Shown one piece after another: positions 36,540-47,872 of a stretch of 64,000 nt of DNA. Under the pieces are notes generated by a model. That model was not told the DNA's origin, made no database searches, and saw only the letters and a program-made list of their open reading frames with translations. Every line of letters begins with the position of its first letter. Within the stretch, counting starts at the first letter, position 1. Position numbers and translations under genes: made by a program. Source of the stretch: Cunninghamia lanceolata (lineage: Eukaryota; Streptophyta; Pinopsida; Cupressales; Cupressaceae); the NCBI GenBank assembly GCA_027924645.1, contig BSBN01000187.1, positions 16,324,001-16,388,000 of the forward strand, written 5' to 3'.

Positions 36540-37985
36540 TCAATTTTCTTCCTTACTAACTTGGATTTCAGAATAATCTTCTTTATTTTCTTGAAACCTC
36601 TTCTTCTCTAGGCTTACATCTTCTGGGTCAAATAGGTTTTCTAAGGTAATAAGTCCTTTAGGGAGCTTATTTAACTTTAGTTGAATAATTTGGTCACCAT
36701 ATGCTTCTTCAATTTTAGGTTGCAATTGATCAGCAAACTCTCCTGACTGTTGCAAAAATGAAAGTACTTGAAAATCATTTTCAAAAACTTGCCAATTTTG
36801 GTCATTGTCTGGGATAGTTGGCCTTACTATAACTTTGACTGATTCATTTTTGACTAGTAGATCAGTTGCTGGATCAAATTGTGAACCAATCTGTGTCATT
36901 CTATCTGCCTCAAAATTTTGGACTCTAGGAACTACTTCAATATTGAAAGCTTCAAAAGCCTCTATTAGGTCCCAAATTCTGTGCCTATAGCATCTCATTC
37001 TTACATTTTTGGCCACTGCCTTTTCTCTGATTTGCTTCACCACTAGTTCTGAATCACCTCTTACTATCAGATTCTTTACTCCTTTTTTCTTTGCCAACAT
37101 GAGTCCATGCACCAAGGATTTGTACTCAGCATCATTATTGGTACAGGCAAACTGAAAGCGAATGGCTCTTAAAACTTTCTCACCATTTGGGGTATTAAGG
37201 AAAACTCTTGCTCCAACTCCATTCTTACTTCTAGCCCCATCAAAATTTAGAGTCCAGATTTCTGAGTCCTTTTCAGATTCTTGAGTCTGATTAAGTTCTT
37301 TCCTTAAAACATTAGGAATCTCTTGGTCTTCTTCAAATATGACATAAGTGCCTAAACCAGTAGAATCATAATTTCCATAGGGATCACTTTGCATCATAGT
37401 CAACAACTGATTATTCTCTTCTTCATGTTGATCATATTCAATCTAGTCACCTAACTCTTCAACAAAGATTCTCTCCTCTTTATTTAGCATAGCATGGGCT
37501 GCTTCTAATTTTGGGGTTGGTTCATTTGTGATATGGTCTTTTGATAATGGCTCAGATAGTATTTTCAGCTTTGTTCCATATTTGGTTCTCAGAATGAGGT
37601 GTGACCAATCTAGTGACATGTAACCTCCTATCTTGGCTGTGAAATCTCTAGATAAGCATAGACCAAAAACAGGGGGAATATCTATGACTACCACATCCTG
37701 ATTTACAATTATATTGGGGAAAGTATATAGTTGCAATTGGAGTTGCTTAATTTTCCCTATTGTCTGCATAGATTTCCCATCCAACTGCATGACTCCTCTT
37801 ACAAGTGGCTCATATTTTATTTTCAAAGCATATGCTATTTGCTTTGCCATTACTGTAGTAGTAGCCCCAGAGTCTATCATTGCATTATGTAGTAATTTCT
37901 TCCCAACTATTAAAGTTAAATAAAAGGGATCTGGTTTAGATTTGCCTACCTCAGATGCATTATTCAATAGAGCTGTTGTCTGCAA
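36540..37985 (-). pseudogene. G protease followed by archaeal-type RNase H, upstream of RT
   Basis: Protease: MIDSGATTTVMAK near 37870, then a retropepsin-like C-terminus (GGYMSLDWSHLILRT). After an amber at about 37443 the same frame runs into an RNase H of the plant/archaeal type. Its four acidic residues are visible: NFDGA, NNDAEYKSL, RGDSELVVKQI and EADRM. The expected place of this second RNase H in Tat elements is after the first RNase H and before integrase. Here it precedes the KIGNSTT linker and RT, with only a one-base frame break between. The polyprotein order is thus PR-aRH-RT-gRH-IN. Confidence 0.82.
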
Positions 37986-38099
37986 AGGTATAGTATCTTT
38001 GAGTTGTAGCTTTTCTTTATCAGCAGATCCTCCTTTAGCACCAGTATGTTTAGGAACTTCTTGGCCTTGCAGAGCCTCTTACAAGTGTCTTCTACTTAG

Positions 38100-39833
38100 G
38101 AATAGCTAACATGTCCCAGATAGATACATGCGCTGGAGTTCATTTCAGCTGATCCACCACATTCACAAGTCCTAATGCTTGGGTCTTTGGATGATAAGGG
38201 TACCTTGACTTTTCTAGAACTTGTCCTGAAGCTACTTGATTCTGCACAGGCTGGGGCATTTCTTATCTAGAGACTATGTTCTGATGACTCTAAAAAGGAG
38301 GATTTCCCATGATCTCATTATTAGTGACTTCAAGCTACTCCATCATTCTCCTTTTTTCTCTGGTATAGTAATCAGATTGCACCAACGGCTTCTTGGAAGT
38401 AGATGCTTCATTCAAGAACACTGAATCTTCTTCTTCAATCCATGAAAATAAAGCATGCTTAGGGGCTATTTCCTCTTCTTGTTGTAAGGACATCCCTTGC
38501 ATTTGGGCCACCAGGACTGCATTTTGTACACCAGGAGACTGATATTGTGGAGTTCAGAAGTTGCAAATTGTCCTTCTAATCCTCTCTGTTATGCTATCTT
38601 TTGCTGTAAATTTCCTCTGGGGCAGTCTCTGGGCATATGGGCATTGTTGCAAGGAAAACACCAAGCATTTGTACCATCTGCAAAATTATTTTGCCCTGGA
38701 ATAATTTCCCTATTGGGATTAGGAGGAATAGTTTGTAGAGGTGTAGGGACTATGACTAATTGGTTTGATGGCTGAGGATTAGCTTGCCTTTGAGGGCCTT
38801 GGTATTGATTTGGCTGAAAGGAAGGTCTATTTCCTTGGTAACCTTGATAAGGGGGCTTTGGATAAGGATTCAGTTGTCTTTTTAGATTAATTATCTCATT
38901 TGAGAATGTCCTTAAAATGTTCTTGACATCATCCATTTCAGATGACTGAACAGGGGTGACTGCCTTAGCAGGTTGCTGGGGAAATGAATGCATAGACATC
39001 GGTGGGGTTGTAAGATTAGGAGCTTCCTGAGGTAAAGGTAAGGTAATTTCTAGGAACATGGGCATAGGAGGCCTTGGGGGCAACTTTCTTGCATCTATTA
39101 AGTTATTTTCAGCTTTGACTACCAACTCATAAGTTTCTGGTAGTGTCTGACCTCCAAGAGACTGAATCATCACTAATATATCTGAGTTTAAAGCTTTAAG
39201 GTAAAACACAATAGCCATACCTGGTAATGGTCTTTCTGTAGCAGGAATCCTTTCCCAAGTCTTTTGAAATCTTGAGTTGAAATCAGTCATTGCCTCTTGA
39301 GGTGCCCTTTTGATAGTGATCAATTGTTGCAACAAAGAAGATTTATCACCCTTTTCTTTAAATATTTCAAAGAAAGCATCACCAAGCTAATCCCATGTAG
39401 ATATAGTGTTCAGAGTTAAAGATCTATACCAGTCTAGAGCCTTCCCTTTGAAAGAAGTGGCTAACAGTCTTATAGCCACATTCTGTTGAGTGATAACATG
39501 TACTGCACAGACATCAGATACATCTTGCAGATGCTCTTCAGGTGTCTTGAAATCTTCCCCACTAAACTTGGGCAAGGCTTTCAGAGCATTAGCTGGAATA
39601 GCATCCCAAGTGGCTGGTGGTATTGGAAGAATTAGAGGACTACCAGTGTTCCAATTTGCATAATTCCTTGGGGCTATAGGTGCTCCCATGTTTATTCTTG
39701 GTGCTGCTGCAAATTGATTCACTCTTCTCCTTGGATTAGCTATCAGTGGTGGCAAAAGAATGTCTGGCCTAGTAGCAGATTGAGCTCTTGTTATAGGTCC
39801 ATAGCTCTGACTCCCTGTATCTCTCTGGCTCAT
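38100..39833 (-). pseudogene. gag: G gag
   Basis: ATG at 39833, about 30 bases after the primer site. Retrotransposon gag core: LPKFSGEDFKTPEEHLQD, ATSFKGKALDWYRSL, then amber near 39387 and the continuation EIFKEKG...LLQQLITIKRAPQEAM. A Pro/Gln-rich linker leads to one zinc knuckle, CFPCNNAHMPRDC (CX2CX3HX4C), near 38660. The tail after TAA at about 38590 is poorly preserved. The product would be the particle protein. Confidence 0.87.
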
Positions 39834-39860
39834 ACAATCTTGACAGAAACTTCAAGAATA

Positions 39861-39880
39861 GTCCCACCGGGCGTGCCAAA
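39861..39880 (-). promoter_or_regulatory. Primer binding site of G
   Basis: The minus strand reads TTTGGCACGCCCGGTGGGAC, starting four bases inside the 5' LTR. This is a recurrent plant gypsy primer site; I do not name the tRNA. Confidence 0.75.
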
Positions 39881-39883
39881 AAC

Positions 39884-41594
39884 TTTTGATGTGTAAAATT
39901 GTACAGGTTCCAACACCAACATGGGAAGTTTCAGGAATGTGGGACTTGCGACCTGAAACAACCTCTAGATTTTAAAGAAGCTGGCTCTTCTCTATCTTAA
40001 AAGTGTTTTGGGGAAAAGAGTAAGAAGTAAACATGATTACAGATACAATTAAAGCAAAATCTATCTATGGTGATGTGCCTGAAGTACAATTGTTTCTCTC
40101 CAACTAAGCACAATGAAGCTATCCTCAAGATTCAGTTACATTAAGGAGCAGATGCTGCATGATTAACATAAATAGATGAAATGAATAAAATCAAAGGTTC
40201 ACAACCAGATAGTTTGCAATGACACAGAAAATATCAACCAAGGCACAGAACTCAATCTTTTTCATTAATTTTCTAGTAACATAAGAGGCATAGATACATG
40301 CACAATTACATTAACCTTCTGAATCAAGAATAACAAAATAAAGGCAAATGATATTCATTGGTCACAGCAAAAAGTCTCAAACTTCTCTCTTAAATCTTTG
40401 ACAGAAAACTATCTCTGAAACTATATGAATTTCTCTATCAAAAATAGAATTCTAACTTGAACTCCCCTTATTCATTACAAATGTCACCTATTTATAGTCC
40501 TAAAATCGACCCTAGATTGCCTGTAGCAGTCGAATCCCAATGGCCCAATCGAATTGGAGGTAACTGGAAGTCTCTGACAAAAAAAAGATCTTTCAAATCC
40601 ACGACAGTTACTCCTTTTGCAAGCCCATTGGCTGTGACAAAACAGATGTGGCATACCTCCTCTTATAAGGAACAGACACTTGGCGGCTTCCACACTCTTG
40701 AAATAATAAACTCTGTGATAGATGGCAGCGTCCACATGCACAACTTGAAACTCTCTCGTCTCTCGAGAAGAAATAGGAAACCAACACTTGGCAGCTTCGG
40801 CAACAACTAGAAACAATACGTGTCTCTATCCATAGCTTTGATACTTAACTGTGTCTTTGCATTTAGGGAAACTCCACCTGTGACAACTATCGCAATCCAC
40901 GACATTTGAAACTTTAAGACACTATTAAGAAATGGGACCCACAACCCTCCTCTCATTAGCTTTCAAAAGGGACAGGTGGCGACTTCCATAGCATTGCTAA
41001 CTGGTATGTGGCACTTTCCGCCCTACTTCTTGAAACATTAGAAACCTTTTGAGACTAACGCGAAGGTTGACACATGTCAGGATCCGCCTCATTTGGGAAA
41101 CATTTAATACACTAGAGAAAGGGACAAAAGTTTTTAATCCCGGCACTGTATTCACCACGTGGTGCTCTCCGCATCACTGAAACATTAAAACTATGGCCCA
41201 CTACCATCGTTTACTTAGCATTGAAAGATATAGGAACCGACCTATGGAAGATGACACTTAGCAAGCTCCGTAGCTACCACAAAAGACACATGGCACCTTC
41301 CGCATCATTTGAGAAACATTTAGGGAGTGCCTCGGCTGATGACATGTGGCACTTTCCATAGGGTTGTAACTTAAACTTCATTAGAAACAAAACCGCTATG
41401 TGTTACACTCCGTGTTAAAGTTATAACTTAGAAACAAGAGTGTGTCTTGAAACTAGGGCTCGACACTTGGCAGATTCTGTGGCTCTAGAAAAATAAAACC
41501 CTTGTGGCCATTCTCAAAAACATTTACAGACACAAAAATTATAACCCGCTGATGCACTGTGACTGATACAAAATGTAGAGTCTTATACTCTATA
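39884..41594 (-). repeat. 5' LTR of G (1711 bp)
   Basis: Pairs with 26345-28856. The left edge has TTTTGATGTG where the other LTR has TGTTGATTTG. The right edge CTCTATA is followed by the target duplication GTCTT. TATA box at 40488-40497. Confidence 0.88.
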
Positions 41595-42016
41595 GTCTTC
41601 AACTCTTCACCTTTTTCAGTAAAGATGAAATGTGTAACATGAAATGTGCAATGACCAAACAAGTCAGCTCCCAAATCAACTGCAGTAATGTAGGGATCAA
41701 ATCCCTTTATACGGTTCACATCAAGTGATCACCAAGACCTCTTTCACCTTATCACACATAGCAAAGTTGGCACACACTTCCAAACACATGGTACAATCAC
41801 TTACACTCACCAAGTCAGCTCAACAAACACTTATGCATCCATGCATTTAGCTCCAAACCTAAATTGGTATCGATGAGAAAAAATAACATCATGCAGATCA
41901 TACACGAAGTATTATATGACTTAAAAAAACTCCTTGACATTCCTTTTACCAATTCATGCTACTTCTTGCTGGCACAAATAAAGATACACTTTAATAGTGG
42001 TATCCCTTCCATACTC
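41595..42016 (-). repeat. C 3' LTR, third fragment
   Basis: GTCTTCAACTC onward matches 59261-59660 of the C 5' LTR (for example AAGATGAAATGTGTAACATGAAATGTGCAATG), ending CATACTC where D begins. Confidence 0.87.
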
Positions 42017-43659
42017 TGGTTTAATGCACAAGACAACTAATAGGGGAGGGTGAATCAGTTGTATCGAAAAATTTAAAACATCAAAAACATAATCACATCT
42101 ACATTAGTTCACTTAAACCCTTATTCTATTATAAAGATTAAATATGAAAAACAGATAATAGAAACTTAATCACATCAACACCATGCACAAGGGAACACCA
42201 GATTTTTATGTGGAAAACCCTAAAAGGGAAAAACCATGGTGGGGATTAGCTCACAATATAAAGTAGTATCAATACTAAAATACAAAGAGGCTCACTGCCA
42301 AAGGGTCACTGCCTTACAAAAGAAAGAAAGAAAGGCTCACTGCCGATGGACTCACTGTCCAAGTGAACTCACTACTCACTAAAGAATAAATAAGAAAAGA
42401 GGAGAAGGCTCACTACAATGAACTGATATGATAGCATCTACCACATGCCTGAGTTCAGTTCCAATGAAGCACAACAATCATCACCTTCATAGCCTCTCTA
42501 AAAATTGTAGATGACTTCTGCTCATTGCATTAGGTCTTCTACCACATGAAAGTCCTTGCTACCTCTGACTCATATTCACAACCCAAACATCACCATCCTT
42601 GTGCACACCCACATACACATGAATCCTTTACACTTATTTATATCAACATTACCCTTGAAACATTCACCAAAGTTAGAAACACACTCTATAATCTTTGAAA
42701 TAATCTGCAAGGTTGGAAAAGATACAAAATTCAAATTAGGTCTAGACCTAAACATTCCTATGGAGCAAAGGAATGAAGGTAGAACACTTCATAGCTTAGT
42801 TCAGACCTAAAACCATCTTCACATGCTTCAACATGATTCCTTAATCCATAAAGCACATCCACAATTAGTGTTAATACCAATGTCAGCTAAACTTGTGTAA
42901 ACACCAAGAACACTTAGACACATGCTTCCAAGAACACAACCATAACTTGCAGATCAAGCACAAGCCTTTAACACAATCTAGAGATATCCATGAACAACAT
43001 GAAATCACCTAGGGGCCAACAAATCTAGATACAACAAATCTCACTTGAAGACAGTTCACAGACTGCTCACAACCAACACTATCAAGTTCTGTTACTCAAG
43101 AAACTACATTCAGGAGCACCAAATCACAAGTCCTTTGGAAAAACATAGATATGGACTTTATGAACACTCATCTAGAAATGCAAGACCAAAAACAAAACTA
43201 CAGAGAAATGTGGAGAAAAATACTTTCTCCCAATCACAATGCAAACATTGCTTGGCACAGTCTTCAAACTGGTGAACATAACTCTCAAACCACAGTATTT
43301 TGAAGCACCAAATTCTAGATTTAACATATTCAACTACTTCTCTAAAACATATACAAACCTCAAACTCCGGTAATCAACATAGAAGAAATACAGAGAAAAA
43401 TGTCATATAGTATCCTGCAAGATAGAATACTTATTCACAACATTGTCTTCAGTATTTATCAAATTTTCTCAAAAGCACTTGGAAACCCAGCAACAAGAGC
43501 AATATGTTAAAGTCATTATCACTTGTGCAATCCATTCAGATCATCTTAACACAATAACACAAACTAACAATCAACAACATTAGAAGATACAATTGACACC
43601 AATGACAACACAAGCATGTTGACATCAATGACAACACTGATTAGCACATACTTGCAACA
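42017..43659 (-). repeat. 3' LTR of D
   Basis: Colinear with 50102-51743, with many transitions. It holds repeated GGCTCACTGCC words (42285-42420) and the conserved GTGGAAAACCC...AGGGAAAAACCATGG block at 42210-42239. The left edge is uncertain by one or two bases. Confidence 0.85.
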
Positions 43660-43671
43660 ATCTCCCCCTTT
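43660..43671 (-). promoter_or_regulatory. Polypurine tract of D
   Basis: The minus strand reads AAAGGGGGAGAT directly before TGTTGCAAG. Further GGGGAG tracts occur up to about 43940, as in E1. Confidence 0.85.
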
Positions 43672-46416
43672 GTCATTGATGGTGACATATGATGTGAAAA
43701 ACCATCATGACACAATTATGTACTAGTCTCACTCTCCCCCTTTCTTTTATACATCTTACTCTCCCTTTGTTTTTCACATGAACTCTCTCCTCCTTTGACA
43801 TCAATGGCAATGAGTGACACATCTTTTTCAAGATTTCTCCCCTTGAGTATGATACTGCACATGGTTGTACTAATCTCAACTTATCTGAATACCTCCCCTA
43901 ACTGCAATGCTCTTCAATGCTACTACCTGCTCCCCCTAAGAGGTAGCCTCCATAAGTCTAGAAAAGAATGATTCCTAAATCACACTAGACTGGTGCACTT
44001 TCTTGTGTATCTAGTTCAACAAAGGAGGGGAAATAACCCCTAACTTCTCCTAGAGATACTCAAATGTATCCTTAGGAAGAGCCTTGGTGAATATGTCAGT
44101 AACCTGATATTTTGTAGGCACATACTCAAGCTTCACTTCTTTCTCTGCAACCTTCTCTCTTAGAAAGTGATACCTAATAGAAATATGCTTTGTCTATGAA
44201 TGCATCATTGGGATATTTTAAATGTTAATGGCACTGGTATTGTCATAGAAAATAGGAATTGGATCATCATACTCAAGTTTGATATCCTTCAGGGTTTGTC
44301 TCATCTATAGCACCTATGTGCAACATGATGCTACTGTAATGTACTCTTCCTCTGCAGTAGATAAGGATACTAAATCCTGCTTCTTTCCTTTCCATGACAT
44401 AGCTCTATCTCTAAGGAATAACACACCATCACCTGTACTTTTCCTATCATCCACACATCTGGCCCAATCTGCATCTGTGTAGGCACTTAGGGTGAAGTCA
44501 TTATTCTTAGGATACCATAAACCATGGTCTGGAGTGCCCTTCAAATACCTAGATATCCTTTTTACTTCCATGACATGTGACTCTCTAGGATCTGCTTGAA
44601 ATCTGGCCACAAGACAGACTGCATGCATGATATCTAGTCTGGTAATAGTTAGGTATAATAGTCCTCCAATCATTGATCTATATTTGCTCTGATCATCCTT
44701 AGGGGATTCATCATTTTTTCTCAGCTTGCAACCAGTTTTCATGGGAGTACAAACTAGTTTAGATTCTTCCATTCCAAACTTCTTCAACAACTCCTTGACA
44801 TACTTTGATTGTGAATAAAAATGCCCTTATCTATCTGATTAATTTGCAGCCCAAGAAAGAAGTTCATCTCACCACACATTGACATCTCAGATTCTTTTTA
44901 CATCTCATCTACAAAGTTCTTACACATACCTTCATTTCCATTGAAGATTATATCATCCACATAGACCTCAATAATCAGGATTTGATCTTTGCTTACCTTG
45001 ATGTACAAATTGTTGTCTGCAAACCCTTGACTGAACCCCTGTTGCAACAAATACCTATCTAACCTAGCATACCAAGCTTTGGGAGCTTTCTTTAGTCCAT
45101 ACAATGCCTTCTTCACTCTACATACCATATCTAATTTGTCTAATAACCAAAATCCATCTAGTTGCTCTATATATACTTTTTCCAACTCACCATTCAGAAA
45201 AGTAGACTTCACATCCATTTGATATACTTTAAAATCCTTTCGTGTTGCATAAGCCAGAAACAACCTAATAGCCTCCAGTCTTGCCACCAGAGTGAAATTT
45301 TCCTTATAGTCTATTCCTTCCACTTGTGAGTAGCCTTTACATACAAGTCTAGCTTTGTTTCTAACCTCTTCTCCATTCTCATTCAACTTATTTTTGAAAA
45401 CTCACTTTGTTTCAATCACATTCTTATCTACATGCCTAGGACAAGTTCCCAAGTCTTGTTCTTTTAAATTTACATGAATTATTCTTCCATTTCATTGACC
45501 CAATGCTCATCTTTACATGCGTCATTAGCTGTCTTAAGTTCAACCTTTGAAAATAAACAGAGATTTACCTGTTCTTCTACAACTCTTGTTCTTGTCAAAA
45601 ATCCTTTGCTTTTAACACCAATGATTTGCTCCTCTGAGTGATACTTTTACACATACTTGGGGGTTTTAGGAACTCTTTCCTAACCTTCTTCTTCATCAAT
45701 CTAAACTTCCATGTCTTTGTCTTCTTCAACTTCTTCTGTATCAGTAGACTCATCTGACTCTTATCCATTCGGCTCTAATATTTTTTGAATATCTTCATCT
45801 AGACAGGTTCACATTTACACTTTCAACAATCTTTCTCAATATTTTGTTGTAGCACCAATAAGATGTTCTTTTAGTAGATTACCCAAGGAATATGCCTTCA
45901 TCACATCTAGCATCAATCTTTCCTAACTCTTCATCTCTTCTAATATAGCATTTTCTTCCAAAAACTTTAAAATACTTGACAGTAGGAATTTTTCCATACC
46001 AAAGCTCATAAGGTGTCTTCGTTCCATTTGCTTTGACTTGCACTCTATTTTGAATGTAGATAGCAGTGTGAATTGCTTCTTTCAATATACTTCTAGTAGG
46101 TTTGCTTCCTTGATCATTGTTCTAGTAGCTTCTTGAACTGTTCTATTTTTCCTTTCAACTACTCCATTTTTATAAGGAGTTTGGGGCCAGACAATTTTCT
46201 CTTTATCCCATGTTCTTCACAAAAAACATTGAATTCATTTGAAGTAAACTCACCACCTCTATCAGACCTCAAACACTTGATTCTCAAATCTATTTCATTC
46301 TCAACCATTGCTTTAAATGCCTTGAACTTGTCTAGGGCTTCTGATTTTTCTCTAAGAAAAGTAATCCAAGTCATTCTTGAATAATCATCAATAAGTAGCA
46401 TGAAATACATGTCACC

Positions 46417-47297
46417 TAGTGATTTTTTTAGTGGCTAATATTCGCCAATTGGCTAATAGTTGAAATTGGGGATTTAAAATTTGGCTAATAGTACAAGATG
46501 TAAGGCAACCTAAATTGCAACATTTTTACAAAATTTTATTTTAGTCTTAGTTAAATTGCTAGAACATTTATTTTATTAAACTTTTAAACTCAAAAATTTG
46601 CCACAACATTTGATACCTAATTAGATTAGATTCACCTAAATTTTATAAGTTATAGTAGAAAATGAAATTAATTCGTAAATAATATTATATAATTATTGGT
46701 TACTTTAGGGCCATATCACCAATTTTTAATCACCAATGTTGATTGTATTTATAATCTAATGGTTGGGGCTGTATTCCATGGGTTAAAATGTACCCATGAA
46801 GCTCCAATGCCCATGGGGCCCAAATGCAATTTCAAGCATCATGGGCATTAGAGCTCTGTGGGTACATTTTGGCCCATATAATAGAACCCAAACTATTAGA
46901 TTATAAATAAAATAAATGGTGGTGAAAAATAATTTAGGGAAATTTAAAATATTCAATGTTTGAGTTAAAATATTAAGGAACTAAGGAATTATAGACATGA
47001 GCACTACACCTTAAATTAGTCAATCACTGCCACCCTTAGGCCCTTACTTTTCCATAGGAATTTAATTTTTTTTAAAGGATTTGCCATGGTAATTAATGCA
47101 TTTACCTATTTTTCATCAAGATTCGCCAAGATTTTCTACAAATTTCTAGTGATTTAAAAAAAAATGCCAATAAAATTAATATTTTTTTCAAAAAAGAGGA
47201 AAGATTCGCCAATATAAATTAATATTTTTTTTCAAAAAAATGAAAGATTTGCTAAGATTTTAGATTTTTTTAGGGGGGTCTCTTAAAGTTATCACTG
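46417..47297. mobile_element. hAT-like non-autonomous element (881 bp) in the D integrase
   Basis: Begins TAGTGAT and ends ATCACTG (short terminal inverted repeat). Flanks are ATGTCACC (46409-46416) and TTGTCACC (47298-47305), an 8 bp target duplication with one mismatch. It splits the integrase codons between LQGD and YFMLL. It has no transposase ORF, is AT-rich and contains a large inverted repeat. An 8 bp duplication is the hAT hallmark; assignment rests on that. Confidence 0.75.
46717..46934. repeat. Inverted repeat (foldback) with roughly 65-95 bp arms
   Basis: Left arm ATAATCTAAT...AAAATGTACCCA...AATGCCCATG (46751-46815) pairs with 46840-46904 read in reverse (ATTAGATTAT at 46895-46904). 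Weaker pairing continues outward to about 46717 and 46934. The loop is about 25 bases. It could be a nested MITE or simply a hairpin. Confidence 0.75.
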
Positions 47298-47872
47298 TTG
47301 TCACCTTGTAGATTTCTTGTTCTTGTGGGACCACATAGGTTTGTATGTATCAACTCCAACAGACAGATAGAAGCTTTTTCTTTTCTCTTGAAACTAGTCT
47401 TTGTTTGCTTCCCAAATTGATATTCTTTGCAAATAGCATTAGCAGGCTTCAAAATCTTAGGTAGGTCTCTTACATCTTGAATTGATCTTAGTCTCACTAG
47501 ATTATCAAAATTAATATGACACATTCTCCTATTCCATAACCAACTTTCATTTGACTAAGCCAACAAAAACAATTATCATTACCTTTCAATTGATAAACAT
47601 TACCATGAGTCTTCTTACTAGCAACAATTATTATTCTGGAGCTTTTCCTTATCTCACATCCATTGTCCTTAAACATCAGATTGTATCCTTTGTCACACAT
47701 CTACCCAACACTTAGATCTAATTATGCTTTAATCCTTTGACATAAACAACATCATCTGTCTTATGTTGCCATCAAAAATAATTGACCCTTTTCCACAAAT
47801 CTTACCAGTTGCATCATCACCAAATCTAACTAGTCCTCCATACTTTTCCAATTTAATAAACTTACTCTTATC

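Larger units (their letters stand above)
26345..41594 (-). mobile_element. Element G: Ty3/gypsy retrotransposon with dual RNase H and an extra ORF
   Basis: Direct LTRs 26345-28856 and 39884-41594 are flanked by the perfect 5 bp duplication GTCTT (26340-26344 and 41595-41599). The minus strand holds a primer site, gag, protease, an archaeal-type RNase H, RT, a degenerate gypsy RNase H, integrase, then a separate ORF of about 1200 codons. Dual RNase H is characteristic of the Tat group, which is my lineage call. A 591 bp solo LTR interrupts the integrase tail. Many amber codons and a few frameshifts make it inactive. Confidence 0.88.
43990..47872 (-). pseudogene. pol: D pol (integrase, RT, RNase H)
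   Basis: Integrase: MCHINFDNLVRLRS and CKEYQFGK, then LIHTNLCGPT with Asn in place of the first catalytic Asp. The 881 bp hAT-like insertion follows, then LLIDDYSRMTWITF and LRSDRGGEFTSNEF. RT (45386-44790): [29 protein letters not shown] and an intact YVDDIIF box. RNase H: YTDADWARCVDDRKSTGD and LSTAEEEYITVASC. Frames change several times, and the ending near 43990 is by alignment to E1. It is inactive, but its RT is better preserved than in E1 or C. Confidence 0.85.
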
